Below, one piece after another: positions 24,004-34,835 of a DNA stretch of 64,000 nucleotides. A program made the position numbers and the translations under genes. The stretch spans positions 248,001 to 312,000 of the forward strand of contig JAUXRX010000007.1 in the NCBI GenBank assembly GCA_030681645.1, read 5' to 3'. The DNA is from Archangium sp. (GTDB lineage Bacteria; Myxococcota; Myxococcia; Myxococcales; Myxococcaceae). Below the pieces are notes generated by a model, which saw nothing but the letters and a program-made list of their open reading frames with translations, searched no databases and was not told the DNA's origin. The stretch's first letter is position 1. The number at the start of each line of letters is the position of its first letter.

Positions 24004-24927
24004 GTGAAGCTCTGCTCGTCCATCCAGGAGGCGTCTGACGGATCCTTGAGGGGCTGCGCGATCTGCCTCGGCAACTTCGACGGCGTGCACCTCGGCCACC
24101 AGGCGCTCTTCGCCGAGGCCGCGAAGCACGGCCCCGTGGTGGCGCTCACCTTTCAGCCGCACCCGGGCAAGGTGCTGCAGCCGCAGCTCGCGCCCCGGTT
24201 GATCGTCAGCCAGGCCCGCAAGCTCGAGCTGCTCGAGGCGCACGGGGTCGGCGCGGCGATCGTTCAGCCGTTTTCCCTCGACTACGCGCGCACTTCGCCC
24301 GAGGCGTTCGAGGGCTCGCTCTTCGACGGCATCGGCGCCCGCACGGTGGTCGTCGGCTACGACTTCACCTACGGGGCGAAGCGCGCGGGCACCGTGCCCA
24401 CGCTGCAGGCCGCCGCGGCCACCCGGGGCGCGCAGGTGGTGACGGTGAGCGCGGTGAGCCTCGAGGGCGTGGTCGTCTCGTCGAGCAAGATCCGCGAGTA
24501 CGTGCTCGAGGGCCGTGCCGAAGCCGCGGCGCGCCTGCTGGGGCGCCCCTTCGATCTCGACGGCCTGGTCGTGCCGGGCGCGGGCCGCGGCCGCACCATC
24601 GGGTTCCCCACCGCGAACATCGACACCACCAACGAGCTGCGGCCAGCCGCCGGCGTCTACGCGGTGCGCGTCTGCATTCTCGGCCAACCGGAATGGCACG
24701 GCGGCGCAGCGAATATCGGTGTCAAACCTACATTCGGCGGCGGCGAGGTGACGATCGAAGCCCACCTCTTCGACTTCACCGGCGAGCTCTACGGCAAGCG
24801 GCTGCGGGTGGAGTTCCTCGAGCGCCTGCGCGCGGAGAAACGCTTTGCTTCTGCCAGCGAGCTGTCCTCCCAGATCGGCCGGGACCTCGAGGCGGCGCGC
24901 GCGGCCGTCGCACGCCGGCGTCCGTGA
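24004..24927 (+). CDS. ribF: Bifunctional riboflavin kinase / FAD synthetase
   Basis: RibF converts riboflavin to FMN and then to FAD. The N-terminal adenylyltransferase half has LGNFDGVHLGHQALF and, near residue 155, SSSKIREYVLEG; the C-terminal kinase half has GRGRTIGFPTANI, GVYAV and NIGVKPTF. All are standard for the family. The GTG at 24004 gives 307 residues and starts just before the first conserved strand; the frame continues upstream through the repeat array, which would give an unlikely leader. No FMN riboswitch pattern was seen in the short leader. Confidence 0.93.
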   Translation: MKLCSSIQEASDGSLRGCAICLGNFDGVHLGHQALFAEAAKHGPVVALTFQPHPGKVLQPQLAPRLIVSQARKLELLEAHGVGAAIVQPFSLDYARTSPEAFEGSLFDGIGARTVVVGYDFTYGAKRAGTVPTLQAAAATRGAQVVTVSAVSLEGVVVSSSKIREYVLEGRAEAAARLLGRPFDLDGLVVPGAGRGRTIGFPTANIDTTNELRPAAGVYAVRVCILGQPEWHGGAANIGVKPTFGGGEVTIEAHLFDFTGELYGKRLRVEFLERLRAEKRFASASELSSQIGRDLEAARAAVARRRP

Positions 24928-25011
24928 TTCCTTGCTTTGCCTGACTTGCGGGGTTTGAATTCCGCGCTCTTTTCCCGCTGCTGATTCATTTCGAATTGAG
25001 GGCCCAACTCC

Positions 25012-26718
25012 ATGTCAGGTCGTCTCGGCGAGCTGCTCGTTCGCGAAAATCTCATCTCCGTTCAGCAGCTGCGAAAAGCGCAGGAAGAACAGCAGAAGAC
25101 AGGCACCCGCATCGGCACCGCGCTCATCAAGGTGGGCGCGATCGAAGAATCGAAGCTCACTGACTTCCTCTCGAAGCAGTACGGCGTGCCGGCGATCAAC
25201 CTGAAGGAATTCGACGTCGAGCCCGACATCATCAAGCTCGTGCCCAAGGACGTCGCCGAGAAGCACCTGGTGGTGCCGGTCAACCGTGCGGGCAGCGCGC
25301 TGATCGTCGCGATGTGCGACCCGTCGAACATCTACGCGGTCGACGATCTCAAGTTCCTCACCGGGTACAACATCGAAGCCGTGGTCGCGTCGGAGCCCGC
25401 GATTCGTGAGGCCATCGAGCGCTACTACGCGGTGAAGGGCCCCAGCCTCGAAGACATCGTCAGCGACATGCAGGAAGACGACGTCGAGATCGCCGAGGGC
25501 GAGCAGGAGGCTGGCGTCGAGGAGGCCGCCAGGGCCGCCGACGACGCGCCGGTGATCAAGCTGGTGAACCTGATCCTGAAGGACGCGATCGGCAAGCGCG
25601 CCTCTGACATTCACATCGAGCCCTACGAGAAGGACTTCCGGGTTCGGTTCCGCATCGACGGCGTCATGTACGAGGTGATGAAGCCGCCCATCAAGCTCAA
25701 GAGCGCCATCATCTCGCGCGTGAAGATCATGGCGCAGCTCGACATCTCCGAGCGCCGCCTGCCGCAGGACGGGCGCATCAAGATCAAGCTGGGCGGCGGC
25801 AAGGAGATGGACTTCCGCGTCAGCGTCTGCCCCACGCTCTTCGGCGAGAAGATCGTCATGCGGTTGCTCGACAAGAGCAACCTCCAGCTCGACATGACGA
25901 AGCTCGGCTTCGACGCCGAGCCGCTCAAGTGGTTCAAGGAAGCGATCGATCGTCCGTACGGGATGGTGCTGGTCACCGGCCCCACCGGTTCTGGCAAGAC
26001 GACGACGCTCTACTCCGCGCTCGCCGCGCTCAACGACCCCACCACCAACGTCTGCACCGCCGAGGATCCCGTCGAGTTCAACTTCGCCGGCATCAACCAG
26101 GTGCAGATGCAGGACTCCATCGGCCTCAACTTCGCGGCCGCCCTGCGCTCGTTCCTGCGGCAAGACCCCGACACGATCATGATCGGCGAGATCCGCGACT
26201 TCGAGACCGCGGAGATCGGGGTGAAGGCCGCGCTCACGGGCCACCTCGTGCTCTCCACGCTGCACACCAACGACGCGCCAGGCACGGTCAGCCGCCTGCT
26301 GAACATGGGCATCGAGCCCTTCATGGTGACCGCGTCGCTCAACCTCATCCTCGCCCAGCGCCTCGCGCGGCGGCTCTGCCCGACCTGCAAGAAGGCGGTG
26401 CAGAACGTCGACGAGCAGGCGCTGATCGACGCCGGCATCCCCGCGGACAAGATCGGCTCGTTCACCCTGTACGAGAAGGCCGGCTGCAAGGAATGCAACG
26501 ACCGCGGCTACCGCGGCCGCGTCGCCGTCTACGAGGTCATGCCGTTCTGGGACGGCCTCAAGGAGATCGTCATCAACGGCGCGTCGGCCGCCGAGCTCAA
26601 GCAGGAAGCGATTCGCCTGGGCATGCAGACCCTGCGCATGGCCGCGCTCGCCAAGGTGATGGCCGGCGCGACCACCATCGAAGAAGCGGTGAGCAACACC
26701 GCCCCTGACCGTTTCTAA
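25012..26718 (+). CDS. pilB: Type IV pilus extension ATPase PilB
   Basis: PilB powers pilus assembly at the inner membrane. The 568-residue protein has Walker A GPTGSGKT (323-330), an Asp box, Walker B region MIGEIRDFETAEI, the His box STLHTND and a tetracysteine zinc site (C456, C459, C492, C495). Residues 3-60 carry two MshEN motifs (RLGELLVRENLISVQQL and IGTALIKVGAIEESKL), a type known to bind c-di-GMP in related ATPases. The ATG start is clear. It is the first gene of the pil cluster; pilT starts 11 nt later. The 84-nt region upstream shows no obvious promoter. Confidence 0.97.
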   Translation: MSGRLGELLVRENLISVQQLRKAQEEQQKTGTRIGTALIKVGAIEESKLTDFLSKQYGVPAINLKEFDVEPDIIKLVPKDVAEKHLVVPVNRAGSALIVAMCDPSNIYAVDDLKFLTGYNIEAVVASEPAIREAIERYYAVKGPSLEDIVSDMQEDDVEIAEGEQEAGVEEAARAADDAPVIKLVNLILKDAIGKRASDIHIEPYEKDFRVRFRIDGVMYEVMKPPIKLKSAIISRVKIMAQLDISERRLPQDGRIKIKLGGGKEMDFRVSVCPTLFGEKIVMRLLDKSNLQLDMTKLGFDAEPLKWFKEAIDRPYGMVLVTGPTGSGKTTTLYSALAALNDPTTNVCTAEDPVEFNFAGINQVQMQDSIGLNFAAALRSFLRQDPDTIMIGEIRDFETAEIGVKAALTGHLVLSTLHTNDAPGTVSRLLNMGIEPFMVTASLNLILAQRLARRLCPTCKKAVQNVDEQALIDAGIPADKIGSFTLYEKAGCKECNDRGYRGRVAVYEVMPFWDGLKEIVINGASAAELKQEAIRLGMQTLRMAALAKVMAGATTIEEAVSNTAPDRF

Positions 26719-26729
26719 GGAGAGTATTC

Positions 26730-27851
26730 GTGGCCAACCTGCATCAGCTGCTCAAGGCGATGGTCGATCGGGGCGCGTCAGACCTCCACATCACCACCGG
26801 CTCGCCGCCCCAGCTCCGCATCGACGGCGAGCTGGTGCCCCTGAAGATGAACGCGATGACGCCGGTCGAGACGAAGCAGCTCTGCTACTCGATCCTGACC
26901 GACGCCCAGAAGCACAAGTTCGAGGAAGAGAACGAGCTCGACCTCTCGTTCGGCGTGAAGGGGCTGTCGCGGTTCCGCTCGAACATCTTCATGCAGCGCG
27001 GCGCGGTGGCCGGCGCCTTCCGCACCATTCCGTTCAAGATCCTCACCTTCGCCGAGCTGGGTCTGCCGCCGATCGTGCAGGAGCTCAGCAAGCGCCCGCG
27101 TGGGCTGATGCTGGTCACGGGCCCCACGGGCTCGGGCAAGTCGACCACGCTGGCGTCCATCATCGACAAGGTGAACACCGATCGTCACGAGCACATCATG
27201 ACGATCGAGGATCCGATCGAGTACCTGCACCCGCACAAGAACTGCCTGGTGAACCAGCGCGAGGTGGGCGCCGACACCAAGTCGTTCAAGCTCGCCCTCA
27301 AGTACATCCTCCGGCAGGACCCCGACGTGGTGCTGGTCGGCGAGATGCGCGACCTCGAGACGATCGAGTCGGCCCTGGTGATCGCCGAGACCGGTCACAT
27401 CGCCTTCGCCACGCTCCACACCAACAGCGCGGTGCAGACGATCAACCGCATCCTCGACGTGTTCCCGCCGTACCAGCAGCCGCAGGTGCGCGCGCAGCTC
27501 TCGTTCGTGCTCGAAGGGATCATGTCGCAGTCGCTGCTGGCCAAGGCCAACGGCGGCGGGCGCGTGCTGGCGCTCGAGGTGATGATCCCCAACCCCGCAA
27601 TCAGAAACCTGATTCGCGAGGACAAGGTGCACCAGATCTACTCGCAGATGCAGGTCGGCCAGGCGAAGTTCGGCATGCAGACCTTCAACCAGGCCCTCGC
27701 TTCGCTGCTGCAGCGCAAGCAGATCAGCATGGACGAAGCCTTCGGCCGCACCAACGACCCCGACGAACTCAAGAACATGATCGCCAGCGGAGGCGGCGGC
27801 AACCTGCCCAGCCAGGGGGCGGGTGGCCAGGGCCGGCCCCCGGGTAGGTAA
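26730..27851 (+). CDS. pilT: Type IV pilus retraction ATPase PilT
   Basis: PilT depolymerises the pilus, giving twitching (S-) motility. The 373-residue protein has Walker A GPTGSGKS (131-138), Walker B VLVGEMRDLETIESAL, the His box ATLHTNSA and the PilT-typical AIRNLIRE motif needed for retraction. It lacks the tetracysteine site of PilB. The C-terminus is a Gly/Pro-rich tail (GGGGNLPSQGAGGQG). The start codon is GTG with a GGAG-type site upstream (AAGGAG), 11 nt after pilB. Confidence 0.96.
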   Translation: MANLHQLLKAMVDRGASDLHITTGSPPQLRIDGELVPLKMNAMTPVETKQLCYSILTDAQKHKFEEENELDLSFGVKGLSRFRSNIFMQRGAVAGAFRTIPFKILTFAELGLPPIVQELSKRPRGLMLVTGPTGSGKSTTLASIIDKVNTDRHEHIMTIEDPIEYLHPHKNCLVNQREVGADTKSFKLALKYILRQDPDVVLVGEMRDLETIESALVIAETGHIAFATLHTNSAVQTINRILDVFPPYQQPQVRAQLSFVLEGIMSQSLLAKANGGGRVLALEVMIPNPAIRNLIREDKVHQIYSQMQVGQAKFGMQTFNQALASLLQRKQISMDEAFGRTNDPDELKNMIASGGGGNLPSQGAGGQGRPPGR

Positions 27852-27886
27852 GGGTAGGAAACGGCACCGCATTTGGACTTTCGCCC

Positions 27887-27909
27887 AGCGGGGCTAACAT
27901 GGCCCCGCT
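27887..27909. other. 8-bp perfect hairpin between pilT and pilC
   Basis: AGCGGGGC (27887-27894) and GCCCCGCT (27902-27909) pair perfectly around a 7-nt loop, in the 81-nt gap between pilT and pilC. With no T-run it is more likely to attenuate or stabilise the message than to end transcription fully, so motor-gene and platform-gene expression may be set separately. Confidence 0.45.
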
Positions 27910-27932
27910 CCTTCAACTGAAAGCACACGCTC

Positions 27933-29189
27933 ATGGCCCAGGCAGCCACCGTCAAGACCGCGCCCCGACCCACCAAGAAGGCCGCCACCCCGATCTTCAT
28001 CTGGGAGGCGAAGACCAAGCAGGGCGAAGTGAAGAAGGGGGAAATGGAAGCGGGCGACCTCAAGGCCGTCGAGGCGCGCCTCGTCTCGCTGGGCATGACG
28101 CCCACCAAGGTCCGCAAGAAGGGCATCCTCGACGCGAACCTCTCGCTGCCGGGCGGCATCGCCAACAAAGACATCCTCATCTTCACGCGTCAGTTCGCCA
28201 CGATGATCGACGCAGGTCTGCCGCTGGTGCAGTGCCTCGACATTCTCGGCAGCCAGACGGAGAACCCGGCCTTCCGAAAAGTGATCTTTGCGATCAAGGG
28301 CCGCGTGGAAGGCGGCTCGACGTTTTCCGACGCGCTCAAGGATCACCCGAAGGCGTTCGACGAGCTCTACGTGCAGCTGTGCGCCGCCGGCGAGGTCGGC
28401 GGTATTCTCGACACCATCCTCAACCGCCTGGCGACCTACCGCGAGAAAGCCGAGAAGCTCGGTCGGAAGGTGAAGGGTGCGTTGACCTACCCCATCGCCG
28501 TCGTCAGCATCGGTGTCCTGGTCACCGGCGTGTTGCTCGTCAAGGTCACGCCGGTGTTCGAGGCGATGTTCCGTGACTTCGGTTCTGCGTTGCCTGCTCC
28601 GACCCAGGTCGTGGTCGATCTTTCCAACTGGCTGCAGTCCTACCTCATTCACCTGGTGGTGGGCATGGCCGCCGTCGTCGTCGCGTTTCGGGCCTTCCAC
28701 GCGAACCCCAGGGGGCGCGAGATCTTCGACCGCGCCATCCTCCATGCACCGTTGATTGGGGACCTGCTCCGCAAGGTGGCGGTCGCGCGGTTCACCCGCA
28801 CCCTCGGCACCATGATCAGCTCTGGCGTACCCATTCTCGACGCGCTCGACGTCACGGCGAAGACGGCCGGCAACCGGACGATCGAAAAGGGGATCCAGTA
28901 CGTCCGTGCGAAGATCAGCGAAGGGAAGAACATCGCCGGTCCGCTCGCCGAGACGAAGGTGTTTCCCTCGATGGTCGTGCAGATGATCGGTGTCGGCGAG
29001 GCCACTGGCGCCATGGACGCCATGCTGGGAAAGATCGCCGACTTCTACGACGACGAAGTCGATGCGGGGGTCGCCTCGCTCACGTCTCTGATCGAGCCCA
29101 TCATGATGGTCTTCCTCGGAGGCGGGGTCGGCGGCTTCCTCATCGCCATGTACCTGCCCATCTTCAGCATCGCCGGTGCAATCAAGTAG
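27933..29189 (+). CDS. pilC: Type IV pilus inner-membrane platform protein PilC
   Basis: PilC is the inner-membrane platform on which PilB and PilT act. The 418-residue protein has two T2SSF domains (about 78-205 and 280-405), each with the TRQFATMIDAGLPL / TRTLGTMISSGVPI start, and about three membrane helices (near 185-205, 235-255, 385-410). A basic N-terminal segment of 45 residues precedes the first domain. The start is ATG; the stop overlaps pilS. Confidence 0.96.
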   Translation: MAQAATVKTAPRPTKKAATPIFIWEAKTKQGEVKKGEMEAGDLKAVEARLVSLGMTPTKVRKKGILDANLSLPGGIANKDILIFTRQFATMIDAGLPLVQCLDILGSQTENPAFRKVIFAIKGRVEGGSTFSDALKDHPKAFDELYVQLCAAGEVGGILDTILNRLATYREKAEKLGRKVKGALTYPIAVVSIGVLVTGVLLVKVTPVFEAMFRDFGSALPAPTQVVVDLSNWLQSYLIHLVVGMAAVVVAFRAFHANPRGREIFDRAILHAPLIGDLLRKVAVARFTRTLGTMISSGVPILDALDVTAKTAGNRTIEKGIQYVRAKISEGKNIAGPLAETKVFPSMVVQMIGVGEATGAMDAMLGKIADFYDDEVDAGVASLTSLIEPIMMVFLGGGVGGFLIAMYLPIFSIAGAIK

Positions 29190-30768
29190 CAGCGGCGTGG
29201 TCGCAGCCGCGGCGGACCTCCGGGTTCGCCTGCTGTGGCTGACGCTCTTCCGTACGGTCGCCACCACGCTCATCCTGGGCGTGCTGGCGGCGCAGCTTTC
29301 GTCTGGGGCGCCGCGCAGTGAGCTCTCGACCGCGGATCTCACGTCGTTCGGCATCATCGCGTTCAGCTACGTCCTGACGCTGGTGACCGGCCTGCTCCTG
29401 CGCGCGGGGCGGGTGGGCCCGGGCGCCGCGTGGACGCAGATCGTCTTCGACGTTCTCCTCGCCTCGAGCGTGGTCTTCCTCACCGGGGGCGCGCGTTCGC
29501 CCTTCACCTTCCTCTTCCTGGTCAGCATCGTCGGCGCGGCGGTGCTGCTCGGCACGCGTGGCGCGATCGTGGGCTTCCTCGGGGCGGCGACCGCCTACCT
29601 GCTGGTGCTCGCCTCTCTGCTCGAGAGTCACCCCAGCGAGAGTCTCCCCAGGCTCGGGCTCGACGCGTTGATCCAGCTGGTGGCCCAGCTGCTGATCGCC
29701 GTGCTCAGCGGCTACGTGGGCGAGCAGCTCTCGCGCACCGGCGGCCGCCTGTCGGCCAGCGAGCGCGACCTGCGCGAGCTCATCGAGCTTCAAGACGAGA
29801 TCGTTCGTGCGATGCCCTCGGGGCTGGTCACCTGCGATCCCGATGGGGTGGTGACCTTCGTCAACCCCTCAGCCGAGGCGATCCTGGGCATCAGCACCGA
29901 AGAGGTGACGCGGCGGGCGCGCGTCGACGAGCTGTTGCCGGGCGCCAAGGCCCTCATTCCCGGGCGCCGCAGCGAGCTGCGGGTCGCGACGCCGCGCGGA
30001 GATCGGGTCCTCGGCCTTTCGGTGACGCCGCTGAGCAGCGCCGAGGGGCTCCTGATCGTCTTTCAGGATCTCACCGAGCTCCGGCGCATCGAGCGCGAGC
30101 TCGACAGCATCGACCACCTGGCCACGCTGGGCCGCCTCTCGGCGCAGCTGGCCCATGAGATCCGCAACCCGCTCGCGGCGATGCGCGGCTCGGCGCAGAT
30201 GCTGGTGGGCGACAGCGCAGGGAGCCCGGGTGAAGGCCTGGCCCGGCTGATCTTGCGCGAGTCTGATCGGCTGGCGGGCCTGGTCGAGGGCTACCTCAAG
30301 CTGGCGCGCCCACCGCCGCCCCAGCTCGCGCGCACGCGCGTCGACGTGGTGGTGCGCGAGACGCTCGAGCTGCTGCGTGCCGACCCGGCCTTCGCCGGTG
30401 TGCAGGTCGACGAGAGCCTCGAGTCGATCGAGGCGGTGTGTGACGCGGGGCAGGTCAAGCAGGTGCTGATCAACCTCCTGCGCAACGCCGCGGTGGCCAT
30501 TTCCGGGGCGCGAGGGCGGGGCCGCATTCGCATCAAGGTCGCCAACGGCGGCGACGGTGTTCGCCTCGACGTGTGGGACAGCGCCGGCGCGCTCGCCCCT
30601 GAAGATCGCCAGCGCATCTTCGAGCCCTTCTTCAGCCGCGCCCAGGGCGGCACCGGGCTGGGGCTCTCCACGGTCCACACCATCGTGCAGGCGCACGGCG
30701 GCACCATCTCGGTCGAGTCGAGCCCGGCGACGGGGACCACGTTCTCGGTCAAGCTCAGATCGGCGTAA
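29176..30768 (+). CDS. pilS: Sensor histidine kinase PilS
   Basis: PilS is the membrane kinase that phosphorylates PilR to control pilus genes. The 530-residue protein has about six membrane helices (18-185), a PAS domain (about 206-300), the phospho-acceptor His327 in AQLAHEIRNPLAAM, N-box INLLRNAAVAI and G2 box GGTGLGLS. The G1 box is unusual: DSAGAL at 468-473 instead of DxGxG, with Ala in place of both glycines. The GTG at 29176 overlaps pilC by 14 nt; a GTG at 29197 is another option. It is followed 9 nt later by pilR. Confidence 0.93.
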   Translation: MQSSSSGVVAAAADLRVRLLWLTLFRTVATTLILGVLAAQLSSGAPRSELSTADLTSFGIIAFSYVLTLVTGLLLRAGRVGPGAAWTQIVFDVLLASSVVFLTGGARSPFTFLFLVSIVGAAVLLGTRGAIVGFLGAATAYLLVLASLLESHPSESLPRLGLDALIQLVAQLLIAVLSGYVGEQLSRTGGRLSASERDLRELIELQDEIVRAMPSGLVTCDPDGVVTFVNPSAEAILGISTEEVTRRARVDELLPGAKALIPGRRSELRVATPRGDRVLGLSVTPLSSAEGLLIVFQDLTELRRIERELDSIDHLATLGRLSAQLAHEIRNPLAAMRGSAQMLVGDSAGSPGEGLARLILRESDRLAGLVEGYLKLARPPPPQLARTRVDVVVRETLELLRADPAFAGVQVDESLESIEAVCDAGQVKQVLINLLRNAAVAISGARGRGRIRIKVANGGDGVRLDVWDSAGALAPEDRQRIFEPFFSRAQGGTGLGLSTVHTIVQAHGGTISVESSPATGTTFSVKLRSA

Positions 30769-30777
30769 AGGAACCCC

Positions 30778-32148
30778 ATGGCGCGCATCCTGGTCGTTGA
30801 CGACGAGCTCTCCATTCGTGAGTACCTCGAGGTGCTCCTCACTCGTTCGGGTCACGTGGTCGAGCTGGCGGAATCGGTCGAGACCGCGCGCGGGCTGCTG
30901 GCCAGCCGCAGTTACGATCTCGCCATCAGCGACTTCCGCATCGGGCAGGACTCGGGCATCGAGGTGCTCAAGGTGGCGCGCGGGCTCTCTCCACCGCCCG
31001 AGGTGATCATCATCACCGCCTACGGCACGCCCGCCTCGGCGGTGCAGGCGATGCGGCAGGGCGCCTACGACTACATCAGCAAGCCGTTCGACAACGACGA
31101 GCTGGTGCTGCTGGTCGATCGCGCGCTCGAGAAGAGCCGGCTCACCGAGGAAAACCGGCAGCTGCGGGCCACCCTGTTGCCGCGCGCCGAGTACTACGTG
31201 GGCACCAGCCCCGCGATGCGGCAGGTGTGGACGCTCGTCGACAAGGTGGCGCAGGCCCGCTCGACGGTGCTGATCACCGGCGAGAGCGGCACGGGCAAGG
31301 AAGTGGTCGCCCGCGCGATTCACGCGCGCAGCCCCCGCGCCACCTCGCCCTTCGTGCCGGTCAACTGCGGCGCGCTGGCCGAGGGCGTGCTCGAGAGCGA
31401 GCTGTTCGGCCACGTGCGCGGCGCGTTCACCGGCGCGCAGTCCGAGCGCACCGGCATCCTCGTCTCGGCGGGCGACGGCACCGTGCTGCTCGACGAGGTG
31501 GGCGAGCTGCCCCCGGCCACGCAGGTGAAGCTCTTGCGCGTGCTGCAGGAGCGGCGGGTCAAGCCGGTGGGCTCGTCGCGCGAGGTGCCCTTCGAGGCGC
31601 GGGTGCTGGCCGCCACCAACCGGCGGCTCGACGAGGAGGTCAAGGCGGGCCGCTTCCGTGAAGACCTGCTGTTCCGGCTCAACGTGATCAACATCGAGCT
31701 GCCCCCGCTGCGCGCGCGCCGCGAAGACATTCGCATGCTCGCCGGCTACTTCCTGGGCCGGGTGGCCGAGGAACTGGGCCGCCCCGGGCTGCACTTCACC
31801 GAGGACACGCTCAAGCTCCTCGAGGCCTACTCGTTCACCGGCAACGTGCGGCAGCTGCAGAACATCGTCGAGCGCGCGGCCACGCTGTCCGACGGCGAGG
31901 AACTGGGCCCCGACAGTCTCCCGGCCGGCGTGCGCGGCACGACCGACCCGTTGGCCTCGGCCGACGTGAAGATCGGCGAGGGCTTCTCGCTCGAGCGGCA
32001 CCTCGACGAGCTCGAGCGCCGCTTCCTGCAGGAATCGTTGCGGCTCTCGGGCGGGGTGAAGATGCGCGCCGCGCAGCTGCTGGGGCTCACCTTCCGCTCG
32101 TTGAGGTACCGGCTCGCCAAGCACGGCCTGGGGGACCGCGAAGAATGA
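30778..32148 (+). CDS. pilR: Sigma-54-dependent response regulator PilR
   Basis: PilR is an NtrC-type activator that turns on sigma-54 promoters such as that of pilA. It has a receiver domain with Asp52, an AAA+ domain with Walker A GESGTGKE, an intact GAFTGA sigma-54 contact loop (HVRGAFTGAQ), Walker B LLDEVGELP and a C-terminal Fis-type HTH (MRAAQLLGLTFRSLRYRL). Length is 456 residues. It follows pilS by 9 nt, and its stop overlaps the start of the next kinase by 4 nt. In M. xanthus pilA follows pilR; here it does not. Confidence 0.95.
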   Translation: MARILVVDDELSIREYLEVLLTRSGHVVELAESVETARGLLASRSYDLAISDFRIGQDSGIEVLKVARGLSPPPEVIIITAYGTPASAVQAMRQGAYDYISKPFDNDELVLLVDRALEKSRLTEENRQLRATLLPRAEYYVGTSPAMRQVWTLVDKVAQARSTVLITGESGTGKEVVARAIHARSPRATSPFVPVNCGALAEGVLESELFGHVRGAFTGAQSERTGILVSAGDGTVLLDEVGELPPATQVKLLRVLQERRVKPVGSSREVPFEARVLAATNRRLDEEVKAGRFREDLLFRLNVINIELPPLRARREDIRMLAGYFLGRVAEELGRPGLHFTEDTLKLLEAYSFTGNVRQLQNIVERAATLSDGEELGPDSLPAGVRGTTDPLASADVKIGEGFSLERHLDELERRFLQESLRLSGGVKMRAAQLLGLTFRSLRYRLAKHGLGDREE

Positions 32149-33206
32149 GGCTTCGGTTGCTGGTGACGTCCCTGCTGATCGCCATGGTCACGGTGGCGCC
32201 CACCTGGTTGTCACTGCAGCCGCTGCTCAAGCGCGCCCTGCAGGCCGACGCGTGGCAGCGCGCCAGCACCCTGGTGCTCTCGCTCGACTTCGGGCTGGCT
32301 ACCCTGGTGGTGTACCTGGTGCTGCACTTCACCGTGGGGCGGCCGATCGAGCGCATCGAGACCACCGTGAAGGATCTCGCCCGCGACGACCAGGAGGGCG
32401 GCGGGCTGCTGCTGCGGCTCGATCGCGCCCTGCGCCGGCTGGCTCTCGACCTGCGCGAAGAGCGGCGGCTGACCAGGTCGCAGCTCGACGAGCTCTCGGC
32501 CTCGCACGGCGCGCTGGTGAAGCTGCAGGCCGAGCTGGTGGCCAACGATCGGCTCGCCACCGTGGGCAAGCTGGCCTCGGGTGTGGCGCACGAGGTGGGC
32601 AACCCGCTCTCGGGAATCCTCGGGTACCTCTCGGTGATCCGCATGCGGCAGCCCGAGAACGCCGAGCTGCTCGATCTCGTGGCGCGCATCGAGCTCGAGG
32701 TGCAGCGCATCGACCAGATCGTGCGCGGCCTGCTCGAGCTGGGGCGCCCCTCGCGGGGCAAGGCGCAGCCGATCGACGTGCGGCCGGTGATCGACTCGTG
32801 CGTGAAGCTGCTGGGCGCGAGCCGCGACTTCGAGGGCGTGCAGGTCGACGTCGAGGGGCCCAGCTCGTTGTGGCTGCTGGCCGAGACGGGGCCGCTCTCG
32901 CAGGTGCTGGTCAACCTGCTCCTCAACGCCGCGCAGGCGATGTCGGGCAAGGGGCGCATCGTGGTGCGCGCCGAGCAGTCGGACGGCGCGGGGCGGGTGG
33001 TGGTCGAGGACGAGGGGCCGGGCCTGAGCGCGCAGGTCAAGGCGCACCTCTTCGAGCCGTTCTTCACCACCAAGGCGGCGGGCAAGGGCACCGGGCTGGG
33101 GCTGGCGGTCTCGCGGCACCTGCTCTCGCAGTTCGAGGGGCAGCTCGAGGTCGGCGATCGCCCCGGTGGGGGGGCGCGCTTCACCATCGGCCTGCCTTTG
33201 CCGTGA
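32145..33206 (+). CDS. pilS2: Second pilus-cluster histidine kinase (PilS2-like)
   Basis: This 353-residue sensor kinase has two membrane helices (about 5-25 and 45-65), a HAMP-like linker, the phospho-acceptor His in SGVAHEVGNPLSGI and complete N, G1 (DEGPGL) and G2 (GTGLGLAVS) boxes. It overlaps pilR by 4 nt and precedes a second NtrC-type regulator by 23 nt. M. xanthus has a PilS2/PilR2 pair at the same place, just before pilM, so the symbol follows that position. The signal is unknown. Confidence 0.85.
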   Translation: MRLRLLVTSLLIAMVTVAPTWLSLQPLLKRALQADAWQRASTLVLSLDFGLATLVVYLVLHFTVGRPIERIETTVKDLARDDQEGGGLLLRLDRALRRLALDLREERRLTRSQLDELSASHGALVKLQAELVANDRLATVGKLASGVAHEVGNPLSGILGYLSVIRMRQPENAELLDLVARIELEVQRIDQIVRGLLELGRPSRGKAQPIDVRPVIDSCVKLLGASRDFEGVQVDVEGPSSLWLLAETGPLSQVLVNLLLNAAQAMSGKGRIVVRAEQSDGAGRVVVEDEGPGLSAQVKAHLFEPFFTTKAAGKGTGLGLAVSRHLLSQFEGQLEVGDRPGGGARFTIGLPLP

Positions 33207-33229
33207 GGGAGGCGTGGTAAGCCTGCCCC

Positions 33230-34654
<1,425 letters not shown>

Positions 34655-34655
34655 G

Positions 34656-34677
34656 GGTCGCGGCGTTCCGCCAGACC
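34656..34677. terminator. Hairpin after pilR2-like gene
   Basis: GGTC..GGCG (34656-34665) pairs with CGCC.GACC (34670-34677) around a TTC loop, starting two bases after the stop codon. A related GGCG-GAA-CGCC hairpin follows the FabH-like gene at 62496. No T-run follows; the position right after a stop favours a 3'-end role. Confidence 0.45.
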
Positions 34678-34692
34678 GCTCCGCCTGGGCGA

Positions 34693-34783
34693 CTTTGATC
34701 CACTACGGCTGGTGGTGTGAAATATCGCACCCACCTTTGACTGTATACCTACATATCTTTGACGTATAATTATGTTATCAAAG
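34693..34783 (+). promoter_or_regulatory. AT-rich promoter region with repeated CTTTGA sites
   Basis: CTTTGA occurs at 34693, 34735 and 34757 and inverted (TCAAAG) at 34778. The copies at 34735 and 34757 extend to CTTTGAC..GTATA and lie 22 bp apart, two helical turns. A perfect TATAAT is at 34765-34770, with TTGACT at 34737 as an imperfectly spaced -35. This AT-rich patch stands out from the GC-rich surroundings. It lies upstream of the XRE regulator and pilM, so an autoregulated promoter is plausible. Confidence 0.5.
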
Positions 34784-34835
34784 AGCGATCACATCCGTTG
34801 ACTTCACCGGTTCTGCGGGAGACGATGGTGATCCG

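Noticed and set aside
24928-25011. Sigma-54 promoter upstream of pilB
   Set aside because: TTGC-like pieces are present, but no correctly spaced GG-N10-GC pair was found.
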